NCBI GenBank assembly: GCA_964344145.1
Contig: CAYFME010000018.1
Span: 1 to 14,839 of the forward strand
DNA from: JABJOE01 sp964344145
GTDB taxonomy: Bacteria > Patescibacteriota > Patescibacteriia > UBA9934
Reading direction: 5' to 3'
Length of the DNA: 14,839 bases
Shown here: piece by piece, positions 1-5,531 of the stretch
Layout: each line of letters opens with the position of its first letter
Position numbering within the stretch: the first letter of the stretch is position 1
Position numbers and translations under genes: made by a program
The notes under the pieces: generated by a model
Told to the model about the DNA's origin: nothing
Databases searched by the model: none
Seen by the model: the letters and a program-made list of their open reading frames with translations, nothing else

Positions 1-596
1 ACGTATCATTTGGCGAGAACGAAACCGTCATCGCTGGTCCGGGCTTTTTGACCGAGAACATCAACGGCGTCACGTACCGCATCAGTCCGCAAGCTTTTTT
101 TCAAACAAACCTTTTTACTTCTCCGTTGCTGCAAGAAGCGGTCGTTGGACTCGTCGACGAGAGCGCCGAGCGTGTTCTTGATCTTTACTGCGGTTCTGGA
201 TTCTTCAGCCTACCGATTGCTAAAAAAGTCGAACATGTAACTGGCGTGGAACTTAATGAAGCGGCGATCGAGGACGCAAAAATCAACGCGAAGCAAAACG
301 ACATCAAAAACGTCGAGTTCTTTTCTGCAAAAACAGAGTCACTCAAACTCACCGACTATCCGGCTGACACAATCGTCGTTGATCCCCCACGCTCAGGGAT
401 GCACGACGACGCGCTTGCATCATTGATGGAAACAAACGCCAAGCAAATCATCTACGTTTCGTGTAGCTATAAAAACCTCGCCCGCGAGCTCGTCACCCTC
501 ACACAAAAGTACGACGTTGACGACATGATGGCCATCGACATGTTTCCGCATACTCCCCACGTTGAGGTCGTTGTTTCCCTCGGACTCAAGGCTTGA
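1..596 (+). CDS. rlmD: 23S rRNA (uracil-C5)-methyltransferase, RumA/TrmA family, 3' part
   Basis: C-terminal part of a SAM-dependent enzyme that methylates carbon 5 of a uridine in 23S rRNA. The open frame runs in from the window edge (first whole codon at 3), so a TTG at 48 is not the start and any N-terminal TRAM or Fe-S region is outside. Visible in order: the FFQTN motif with the family's catalytic Gln; the SAM site VLDLYCGSGFFSLPIA followed by GVELNEAA; motif IV VVDPPRSGM; YVSCSY with the nucleophilic Cys; and PHTPHVEVV with the catalytic Glu near the end. The family usually reads SCNP after the nucleophile; here it is SCSYKN, a mild variant. All active-site residues are present, so it should be functional. 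Which position it modifies (RlmD, RlmC or TrmA-like) cannot be told from this fragment. Its TGA stop lies within the -35 box of the next gene's promoter. Confidence 0.9.
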   Translation, partial: VSFGENETVIAGPGFLTENINGVTYRISPQAFFQTNLFTSPLLQEAVVGLVDESAERVLDLYCGSGFFSLPIAKKVEHVTGVELNEAAIEDAKINAKQNDIKNVEFFSAKTESLKLTDYPADTIVVDPPRSGMHDDALASLMETNAKQIIYVSCSYKNLARELVTLTQKYDVDDMMAIDMFPHTPHVEVVVSLGLKA

Positions 597-621
597 CAAA
601 CACGCCGTTTTGGCGTATTTT
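593..621 (+). promoter_or_regulatory. Strong sigma70-type promoter for the 85-residue membrane protein
   Basis: A perfect -35 box TTGACA (593-598) is followed after exactly 17 bases by TATTTT (616-621). The -35 box includes the stop codon of the upstream methyltransferase. Transcription would begin near 628, leaving a leader of about 50 bases before the ATG at 678. Position and spacing are seen directly; activity is inferred. Confidence 0.65.
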
Positions 622-625
622 GTCA
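594..625. repeat. Interrupted palindrome covering the promoter; possible terminator or operator
   Basis: TGACAAA (594-600) is the exact reverse complement of TTTGTCA (619-625), and inside it ACGCC (602-606) pairs with GGCGT (612-616) around a GTTTT loop. As RNA from the upstream methyltransferase gene it would form a 12-bp hairpin with one small internal bulge, so it may end that transcript. As DNA it spans -35 to just past -10 of the next promoter, where a dimeric repressor could bind. Both readings are inference. Confidence 0.5.
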
Positions 626-677
626 GGCTAACGATTGGCAATCCACCACCACTCCGGACCAGCCGGAAAGGACAAGC

Positions 678-935
678 ATGAAGCTTGCGGACAACCTGGC
701 AGCGACATTCGCAGCCGCCGTCATCGCACTCCTCCAAGTCTGCCTCATGATCGGCTTCCATCGCGCCACCTCGCCTGCTGTTGCAGCGATCGTCGCTCTC
801 ACCAGCTTCGTCATCACAGCAGCCTTCGTCCAGCGGCTCTTCCTGATGACCTTCAAGCTCCAGGACCTGCGAAAGCGTCAGCAGGAGACGATCGACCAGA
901 TCGACGCCAGCCTGGGCAAGACTCCCACCTCGTAG
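678..935 (+). CDS. Small two-helix membrane protein, G+C-rich orphan
   Basis: An 85-residue protein of no family I recognise. Residues about 8-28 and 34-56 are two hydrophobic segments that look like membrane helices, joined by a short RATSP turn; residues 60-80 form a charged, probably helical tail (KLQDLRKRQQETIDQIDASL) likely facing the cytoplasm. The ATG at 678 is preceded by GGAAAGGACAAGC, a reasonable ribosome site. By hand count 68 of 85 sense codons end in G or C and all four lysines are AAG, unlike the mixed codon use of the flanking genes. It has its own promoter (593-621) and is followed by two hairpins, so it is a self-contained transcription unit. Could be a recent arrival or a highly expressed small envelope protein; function unknown. 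That it is coding rests on the ribosome site, the coherent hydrophobic pattern and the codon bias. Confidence 0.7.
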   Translation: MKLADNLAATFAAAVIALLQVCLMIGFHRATSPAVAAIVALTSFVITAAFVQRLFLMTFKLQDLRKRQQETIDQIDASLGKTPTS

Positions 936-955
936 CCGGCACTGACGCCCGGCTA
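933..955 (+). terminator. Hairpin at the stop codon of the 85-residue protein
   Basis: TAGCCGG (933-939, starting with the stop codon TAG) pairs perfectly with CCGGCTA (949-955) across a 9-base loop. No T run follows at once, so it is more likely a 3' stabilising stem or part of a two-hairpin terminator with the palindrome at 966-995. Confidence 0.4.
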
Positions 956-963
956 CACCCTAG

Positions 964-1016
964 CGACCCCCGCTCCGGAGCTCCGGAGCGGGGGTGTCGT
1001 TCATCCAAATTTTTTC
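964..1016 (+). terminator. Terminator built on a 30-bp perfect palindrome
   Basis: Bases 966-995 are a perfect palindrome centred between 980 and 981 (two 15-base arms rich in G+C, no loop bases). CGAC (964-967) can also pair with GTCG (996-999). A run of six T follows at 1011-1016, about 12 bases past the stem, so the plus-strand transcript of the 85-residue gene probably ends here. The site lies between convergent genes. As DNA a palindrome this long can also extrude a cruciform or bind a dimeric protein. Confidence 0.6.
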
Positions 1017-1021
1017 TTCCA

Positions 1022-1417
1022 TTACTTCTCGAAATGGTTCCACTTTGGCTTCATCAAGAAGTACAAAATGATTGGTCCAATGAATCCCATCAATGATCGG
1101 ATGATATCCAGGCCGATGATCAAGTTGATCACAAACGCGACGACAGCAACGCCAACCACAGCGTAAAATCCCCACAGCTTCCATTTCATCAAGGCGATTG
1201 CCGCAACGATGTTCACGATGCCAAAGAGACCGAGAAGCACCAGAGCCCACATGGGCGTGATGTCAGCAACGGCTTGCAGCGGACTTGCTGTCGTTGCAAA
1301 CGCCGCACCGAGGTTAGCGATAGCAGCGATCACGTTGGCAGCCAGCATGAGCCAGAGCCAAATGAGTAGCCACATGCCATGTTTCTTTACACGAGCACTT
1401 GGTTTTGTTGATTCCAT
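1022..1417 (-). CDS. Four-helix membrane protein, unknown function
   Basis: A 131-residue integral membrane protein with a short basic N-terminus (MESTKPSARVKKHG) and four hydrophobic segments: WLLIWLWLMLAANVIAAI, an MWALVLLGLFGIVNIVAAIAL segment, WGFYAVVGVAVVAFVINLI and LMGFIGPIILYFLM, then a basic tail ending KPKWNHFEK. The pattern of small residues with WKLWGFY between helices 2 and 3 is seen in many uncharacterised bacterial small membrane proteins; I cannot name a family. The start is uncertain. ATG at 1417 falls after the upstream gene ends; an in-frame ATG at 1483 has AAGAG seven bases before it, would add 22 residues and overlap the upstream gene by 32 bases. The longer frame back to 1612 is overlap with that gene. 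Last gene of a three-gene minus-strand operon with the HD phosphohydrolase. Confidence 0.7.
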   Translation of the reverse strand: MESTKPSARVKKHGMWLLIWLWLMLAANVIAAIANLGAAFATTASPLQAVADITPMWALVLLGLFGIVNIVAAIALMKWKLWGFYAVVGVAVVAFVINLIIGLDIIRSLMGFIGPIILYFLMKPKWNHFEK

Positions 1418-1451
1418 AGTATTTACTTTTGAGATTTCTTTTACACGAACT

Positions 1452-1868
1452 CTACTCTCCTCTAAAAGAGATTTGATGTTCATAGAGTAACTCTTGTTGA
1501 ATAGCTCGATCAATCCACTGTTCGAACGTATCGCTACCGATTGGGAGAACGTCCTGCAATTCATCCAGGACATCTTGATCCTTGCGCGAGAACACGTCAG
1601 GATGATCAACATGTGTGCGCCAGTCGAGCCCTAATCGTGTACGAACTTCTCGAACTTTTTCTGGCTGACGCTTGAACTGCGCGAGCGCTCCTAATACCTC
1701 CACTTCAAACCGTTCATCTGGATGCCGATCAAACTCATCAAGCAAGAGTTGTCGCTCCTGAGGATCTGTTGGCAGAGCATGCAAAACAGCCGCAATCGGA
1801 TCTTCCTCCTTCGCGCTGTAAAACCGTGAATGGAATCGGGTGATCAAGCTGTTTACCGGTGCTGACAT
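1452..1868 (-). CDS. Unknown soluble protein overlapping the HD phosphohydrolase gene
   Basis: A 138-residue acidic, helix-rich protein with no membrane segment and no motif I recognise. Its ATG at 1868 lies inside the last codons of the HD phosphohydrolase gene (16-base overlap), which suggests translational coupling and perhaps a shared job. Notable stretches are an N-terminal RFHSRFYSAKEEDPIAAVLHALP, a middle QERQLLLDEFDRHPDERFEVEVLGAL and a C-terminal EQWIDRAIQQELLYEHQISFRGE. No Shine-Dalgarno site is visible, as expected if ribosomes arrive from the upstream gene. Codon use resembles its neighbours. It could be a regulator or partner of the phosphohydrolase, but only gene order supports this. 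Confidence 0.75.
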   Translation of the reverse strand: MSAPVNSLITRFHSRFYSAKEEDPIAAVLHALPTDPQERQLLLDEFDRHPDERFEVEVLGALAQFKRQPEKVREVRTRLGLDWRTHVDHPDVFSRKDQDVLDELQDVLPIGSDTFEQWIDRAIQQELLYEHQISFRGE

Positions 1869-2845
1869 GTACCACGCGTGATAATCGAAAACGCAATCGG
1901 TTGTTCTCGTTGCTGTAAGTATACCTCAATCGCTTCTTTTACTGAGGTATCAATGTGGGAAATCGGCGTGAGCTCGCCTTCGTGGATCACTTTTGGATCC
2001 ACGTAACGGACCTTTTTCCTCAACGTATACGCCGGTGAATCCGTCATCTGATCCAAATCAAAGCCGTGCATCAAGGCATGCAAAGGCTCACTGATCTTTG
2101 GATCATCAGAATCGATGAGTACGCGCATGACGTGATCGTCATCCTGCCAGAGATCGTCGACCGTCAGCACGCCCGTCTCCAATCCGTTTCGCATGGAGCT
2201 CACCATCAAGAAGTACGAGGCGATGTACGTTGGCGATGCATAAAACTCACGGTCGAGCGCGATGTAGAGCTTTGCGAAAGCGGTCGCGCGCTCTTTTGAT
2301 TTGAAGACAAACTCCCCATCGACAACGGCGAGGTCATCAACAAATGCCTTTGCTTCATTGATGGTTAACGCGCCGAACGACACAGCATCGCGGAAGCTGT
2401 AATCAAGACGATCGGCACAGATGCCGGGCTTATCGCGCTCAAGAAGACCGAATTGCTTTGGATCGGCAACGCGCGCTGGATCGATGCCGTGGCGCGTGAG
2501 AATCTCAGCAATCTCTCCATTGGTCACCCATTCATGCGTGTAGTCATCCCCCAAACTCTCATCCCACCGTTCAAACAAAAAATCCGCAACATGCGAAAAC
2601 GCCATGTGCGAAACATCGTGCAAGAGTCCTGCGACTTGTTCCTCAAGCGAAGCGCCATGCTTTCTTAGAAGCATAAGTACTCCAAGCGAATGCTCGTAAC
2701 GCTTCGTCGACCAAGCAGGGTTAATAAAATGAACCACGCCAAGCTGGTGGATGTTTTTGAGGCGTTGCATCGGTCCAGATGCCAACAACTCCTCAATGAC
2801 CGGCTCGTATTGCTCTTTTGGCCCGTATTGGGGATACGTGATCAT
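1853..2845 (-). CDS. HD-domain phosphohydrolase, SAMHD1/COG1078 type (possible dNTPase)
   Basis: A 330-residue metal-dependent phosphohydrolase. By comparison with human SAMHD1, all four metal ligands are visible: His52 in KRYEHSLGV (H167), the His76-Asp77 pair in GLLHDVSHMAFSHV (H206/D207) and Asp145 in CADRLDY (D311). Arg49 matches R164, and Tyr149 and Asp153 match Y315 and D319, which touch the dNTP substrate. This makes nucleotide hydrolysis, perhaps of dNTPs, the best guess, though bacterial members of COG1078 have varied or unknown substrates. Start ATG at 2845 gives the N-terminus usual in the family (short lead, then GPMQRLKNIHQLG). It is the first gene of a minus-strand operon, just past the antiporter's terminator; a weak promoter TTGTGA-N18-GCTATC may lie at about 2850-2879, partly in that terminator. 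Possible roles are nucleotide pool control or phage defence. Confidence 0.88.
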   Translation of the reverse strand: MITYPQYGPKEQYEPVIEELLASGPMQRLKNIHQLGVVHFINPAWSTKRYEHSLGVLMLLRKHGASLEEQVAGLLHDVSHMAFSHVADFLFERWDESLGDDYTHEWVTNGEIAEILTRHGIDPARVADPKQFGLLERDKPGICADRLDYSFRDAVSFGALTINEAKAFVDDLAVVDGEFVFKSKERATAFAKLYIALDREFYASPTYIASYFLMVSSMRNGLETGVLTVDDLWQDDDHVMRVLIDSDDPKISEPLHALMHGFDLDQMTDSPAYTLRKKVRYVDPKVIHEGELTPISHIDTSVKEAIEVYLQQREQPIAFSIITRGTCQHR

Positions 2846-2874
2846 AGAGATAGCGTATCAAACTCTTGCGAATC

Positions 2875-2900
2875 ACAAAACCCGCCGAAGCGGGTTTTGT
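2875..2900 (-). terminator. Intrinsic terminator of the antiporter gene
   Basis: ACAAAACCCGC (2875-2885) pairs perfectly with GCGGGTTTTGT (2890-2900) around a 4-base loop that reads UUCG in the minus-strand RNA, an extra-stable tetraloop. The T run lies in the 3' arm. It sits just after the antiporter stop (2911) and before the HD gene. The A/T-rich outer stem would let it work in both directions. Confidence 0.8.
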
Positions 2901-2910
2901 TGTTTGCAGG

Positions 2911-4290
2911 TTACGCTTTCTTAAGCATCTTTGACAGAATCGGCGGTGTGACGAGCGTTGTGATGATCACCATGATGATGATCACGGAGAACAACTCGTC
3001 TGAGACAACTCCCAACCCCTTACCAATCGAGGCGAAGATCAATCCAACCTCACCACGCGGTACCATTCCAAATCCAATCAAATGCTTGTTTACACCCTTT
3101 CCTGCGAACAGTCCTGCCACATACTTTCCGACAATCGCGATGATCGAAATGACCAATGCAACCAGGAGAACGGATGTATCACCAAGCACCGAAAGACTTA
3201 CTCCCATACCGGTAATCACGAAGAACAACGGCACGAGCAAGTACGCAACTGGCTCGATCAAGTCCTCAATGTGACGATGCGAATGTTCCTCAATCGCATG
3301 CTCAACTTTCTCGATGGTCTCGTCCTTTGCATCCATTTTCTCAAGCGCCTCTTTCACATCAGCAACAACCTTTGGATCTTTAAAGTAACGGAAGTGCACG
3401 GGATCCAGAATCAAACCAGCAGCAAAGGCTCCGATGATCGGCGCGAGTCCGATCATCTGCGCGAGGTACGCAAATACCAAACAGATGATGATTGCCAACG
3501 TAAACTTCATTCCAATTCCTGTCTGGATCTTTGCAAATCCAGCGCCGATCCATGGAGCAAGGAGCTGACCGATAACAATCGAACCGACCAAGAACAGAAT
3601 CGACTTTGCAAGAATGATACCGATCATACCGGCGCTCACCGCACCGACGGTAACGATTGCAGAAACAACCGCGAGGATAATCAATCCAAGAACATCATCA
3701 ATGACCGCCGCTCCGAGCACGATCTGCGCCTCAGGAATCTGCAGCTTCCCTAGATCCTTAAACACACGCGCCGTAATACCAACCGACGTTGCGGTCAATG
3801 CCGCACCGAGGAACAGGTACGCGTTCATCTCAAGACCAGGCATCAACCATGGACCAACCACGTACGTTCCAAGAACAAAGGGCAGAACAACACCGACGAT
3901 CGCGACCAAGAACGACGCCATACCGACCTTCTTCATCTGTGCGATGTTCGACTCCAAACCGATTTGGAACAACAAAATAACAACACCCAGCTCTGCAAGG
4001 AACTTGATAATGTCGTTGTGCATCACCGGCTCAAACCAATGAATGCCAATCAGCGCCAAGTTTCCGAGAATGACACCAATGACCAGCTCTCCGAGCACGG
4101 CCGGCTGACCAACCTTTTCAACAAGTCCTCCGATTTTGGCAAAGAGGAGAATGATGGCAATCCACATAAACGTGGTGGCGATCATCGCTCCATGCTCACC
4201 TCCGCCACCTGCCACGGCAACAGACGCGGCAATCCCTCCAAGGAAAATGAGGCTGTACAGCCATCGGCGCATGCGCGTTGTCATATTCAT
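2911..4290 (-). CDS. Cation:proton antiporter, CPA2/Kef type
   Basis: A 459-residue inner-membrane antiporter expected to exchange Na+ or K+ for H+. It has about 12-13 hydrophobic segments. Diagnostic parts: VILLFQIGLES (104-114); the broken helix TATSVGITARVF (166-177); the ion-binding Asp198-Asp199 in GAAVIDDVLGLI; GAFAAGLIL (287-295); and MVPRGEVGLIFA (409-420). The Asp-Asp pair is typical of electrogenic members such as NapA. A charged cytoplasmic loop at 305-345 contains a His-rich EEHSHRH stretch. No C-terminal TrkA-N or TrkA-C regulatory domain is present, unlike KefB/KefC. The ATG at 4290 is chosen because the frame beyond it (to 4446) runs into era coding sequence and lacks membrane character; ATG at 4284 is also possible. 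No Shine-Dalgarno site. Divergent from era with an overlapping promoter. Confidence 0.92.
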   Translation of the reverse strand: MNMTTRMRRWLYSLIFLGGIAASVAVAGGGGEHGAMIATTFMWIAIILLFAKIGGLVEKVGQPAVLGELVIGVILGNLALIGIHWFEPVMHNDIIKFLAELGVVILLFQIGLESNIAQMKKVGMASFLVAIVGVVLPFVLGTYVVGPWLMPGLEMNAYLFLGAALTATSVGITARVFKDLGKLQIPEAQIVLGAAVIDDVLGLIILAVVSAIVTVGAVSAGMIGIILAKSILFLVGSIVIGQLLAPWIGAGFAKIQTGIGMKFTLAIIICLVFAYLAQMIGLAPIIGAFAAGLILDPVHFRYFKDPKVVADVKEALEKMDAKDETIEKVEHAIEEHSHRHIEDLIEPVAYLLVPLFFVITGMGVSLSVLGDTSVLLVALVISIIAIVGKYVAGLFAGKGVNKHLIGFGMVPRGEVGLIFASIGKGLGVVSDELFSVIIIMVIITTLVTPPILSKMLKKA

Positions 4291-4313
4291 AGAGTTTCGA
4301 TAAATTCGGCGGA

Positions 4314-4342
4314 AGTGTACACGAAACGTAAATTTTGGTAAA
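4314..4342 (-). promoter_or_regulatory. Promoter of the antiporter gene
   Basis: Read on the minus strand, TTTACC (4342-4337) is followed after 17 bases by TACACT (4319-4314). This places the start of transcription near 4307, about 17 bases before the ATG at 4290. It occupies the same DNA as the era promoter but points the other way. Confidence 0.45.
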
Positions 4343-4344
4343 GT
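4316..4344 (+). promoter_or_regulatory. Promoter of era
   Basis: TGTACA (4316-4321), 17 bases, then TAAAGT (4339-4344) preceded by TTTTGG. Transcription would begin near 4351. An AGGA site at 4357-4360 then precedes the ATG at 4368 by seven bases, one of the few clear ribosome sites in the window. Confidence 0.5.
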
Positions 4345-4367
4345 GTCGCAATCATTAGGACTTACGT

Positions 4368-5222
4368 ATGAAGAGTGGATTCGCCGTCCTCGTAGGACGC
4401 TCAAACGTCGGCAAGTCGACGTTGGTGAACAATTTGGTGGGAACAAAGGTTGCCATCACCACCCCAAAGCCGCAGACAACCCGTCGGCCGATTCAAGGCG
4501 TCCTTACTCGTCCTGACGGTCAGGTTGTTTTCGTTGATACGCCTGGTGTGATGCAAAAGGCCAAAGATCAGCTGACGAAAAAGCTGCTCGACTTTGTAAA
4601 AGAGTCTCTCAAGGACATCGATGTTTTACTGTATGTTGTTGATCCAACGCGCGAAATCGGAAACGAAGAAAAGCAAACGTTGAAGATGGTTGAGGCTCTC
4701 AAGTTGCCAAAGATCATGGTGATCAACAAGATTGACGACCCTCGCTCCAAGGCATTCATCGACATGTACCGCGATCTTGGCGAAGCGCAGTTTGATGCGA
4801 CCGTTGAAGTGTCTGCGATCAAAGGATCCAACACAAACCTGCTGAAAGACTGGATCTTCGAGCACCTGCCTGAGGGTGAGCTCTATTATCCAGAACACGC
4901 TGTTTCAAACATCACAAAAGAAGAACAGCTTGCGGAAATCATTCGCGAGAAACTGTTCTTGCGCTTGCGGCAAGAGGTCCCCTACTCAGTTCACGTGGTT
5001 GTCGACGAGATTGCGACGCGTAAAGATGGAACGTTGTACGTGAAAGCGCGTGTGCTGACGACGCAGGAACGCTACAAGCGTATGATCATCGGCCAAGGCG
5101 GTCGTGGGATCAAAGAAATCGGTCAATCAACACGCCGCGAGCTGCAAACGATCACAGACAAAAAAGTCTACCTCGACCTTTCGGTGGAAGTAGACCCTCA
5201 TTGGATCGAACGTTTCTCGTAG
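4368..5222 (+). CDS. era: GTPase Era
   Basis: A 284-residue GTPase that binds the 3' end of 16S rRNA and helps assemble the 30S subunit. G1 is GRSNVGKST (10-18; Era usually has GRPNVGKST), the switch I region TTPKPQTTRR (31-40), G3 DTPG (57-60), G4 NKID (120-123) and G5 SAIKG (149-153). The C-terminal KH RNA-binding domain is present with its GxxG loop in IIGQGGRGIKEIG (240-252), ending with the usual VxxxWxER-like WIERFS. Length is slightly short of E. coli Era (301) but complete. The Ser in G1 recalls EngB/YihA GTPases, but the switch I motif and KH domain settle it as Era. The ATG is well placed after AGGA. Convergent with the small thioredoxin gene, with a G+C-rich inverted repeat in between. 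Confidence 0.95.
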   Translation: MKSGFAVLVGRSNVGKSTLVNNLVGTKVAITTPKPQTTRRPIQGVLTRPDGQVVFVDTPGVMQKAKDQLTKKLLDFVKESLKDIDVLLYVVDPTREIGNEEKQTLKMVEALKLPKIMVINKIDDPRSKAFIDMYRDLGEAQFDATVEVSAIKGSNTNLLKDWIFEHLPEGELYYPEHAVSNITKEEQLAEIIREKLFLRLRQEVPYSVHVVVDEIATRKDGTLYVKARVLTTQERYKRMIIGQGGRGIKEIGQSTRRELQTITDKKVYLDLSVEVDPHWIERFS

Positions 5223-5260
5223 CGGCCCTCCCCCAGCTATGGGGGAGCTGGAGGGGGCTA
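5220..5260. repeat. G/C-rich imperfect inverted repeat between convergent genes
   Basis: Spans the stop codon of era (TAG 5220-5222) to the stop codon of the thioredoxin gene (5258-5260 on the minus strand). Outer TAGC/GCTA, middle CCCTCC/GGAGGG and inner AGCT/AGCT can pair with small bulges; alternatively CCCCC (5230-5234) pairs with GGGGG (5241-5245). No T run follows on either strand. It may serve as a shared 3' end structure or be a copy of an intergenic repeat family. Confidence 0.5.
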
Positions 5261-5518
5261 TGAGCCTTGCGCCCAAGCCCTGAGCGATTCGTAGTCCGTT
5301 GATCCGCAAATGTGCTCTCCGGAATCTGTGTTGATGAAAAATGGTACGCCGCCGCATAGCCCGGCATCGTACTCTTTTTGTTTTGCCGCGTTCTCTTCGC
5401 TGTTCCAAACCTCATACTGCTCAACCTCAATACCCTCCTCTTCTTTCAGTTTCTCAACAAGCGGTTTCATTTCAATACAATGCGGGCAGGTTTCTCCGTA
5501 AAATTCGAGCAAGGCCAT
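5258..5518 (-). CDS. Small thioredoxin/glutaredoxin-like protein (CPHC)
   Basis: An 86-residue thioredoxin-fold protein. The N-terminus LLEFYGETCPHC places the redox pair Cys11/Cys14 right after the first strand; the CPHC sequence is the one found in DsbA and some glutaredoxin-like proteins. The conserved cis-proline is Pro59 in GGVPFF. Two further cysteines, Cys55 and Cys71 (HICG), are unusual and could form a second disulfide. No signal peptide, so it should act in the cytoplasm. The ATG at 5518 is chosen because the upstream extension (to 5590) overlaps the divergent gene and would put a hydrophobic stretch before the fold. That extension could in theory give a membrane anchor, but it would have to be translated antisense to the neighbour's start. 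The start codon is 13 bases from the divergent neighbour's ATG and the transcript may be leaderless. Confidence 0.85.
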   Translation of the reverse strand: MALLEFYGETCPHCIEMKPLVEKLKEEEGIEVEQYEVWNSEENAAKQKEYDAGLCGGVPFFINTDSGEHICGSTDYESLRAWAQGS

Positions 5519-5530
5519 ACGTGCTATAGT
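5504..5530 (+). promoter_or_regulatory. Shared -10 region of a divergent, probably leaderless gene pair
   Basis: The only spacer between the start codons at 5518 (-) and 5532 (+) contains CTATAG. On the plus strand it gives TATAGT (5525-5530), on the minus strand TATAGC (5528-5523). Each lies 1-4 bases before an ATG, so transcription would begin at or just after the start codons. No good -35 box is clear on the plus strand (TTCGAG at 5504-5509 is weak with 15-base spacing). The minus-strand -35 would lie inside the FecR-like gene. Confidence 0.4.
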
Positions 5531-5531
5531 T

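Noticed and set aside
48..596. TTG at 48 as the true start of the methyltransferase
   Set aside because: The frame is open to the window edge and the family has a long N-terminal region before this point, so the gene is cut by the window.
635..1096. 153-residue open frame on the plus strand over the small membrane protein
   Set aside because: It is a different frame of the same G+C-rich block, runs through the 966-995 palindrome into the next gene, and its His/Arg/Pro-rich translation has no protein-like pattern.
1418..1612. N-terminal extension of the four-helix membrane protein back to 1612
   Set aside because: Most of it overlaps the end of the 138-residue gene in another frame and has no membrane or domain character; starts at 1417 or 1483 fit better.
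3082..3753. Long plus-strand open frame (223 residues) across the antiporter
   Set aside because: Antisense shadow of a gene with clear transporter motifs; its translation is rich in Asn, Asp, Arg and His without domain features.
4291..4446. N-terminal extension of the antiporter to 4446
   Set aside because: It runs antisense into era and through the divergent promoters; the translation is Cys/Arg-rich without hydrophobic pattern.
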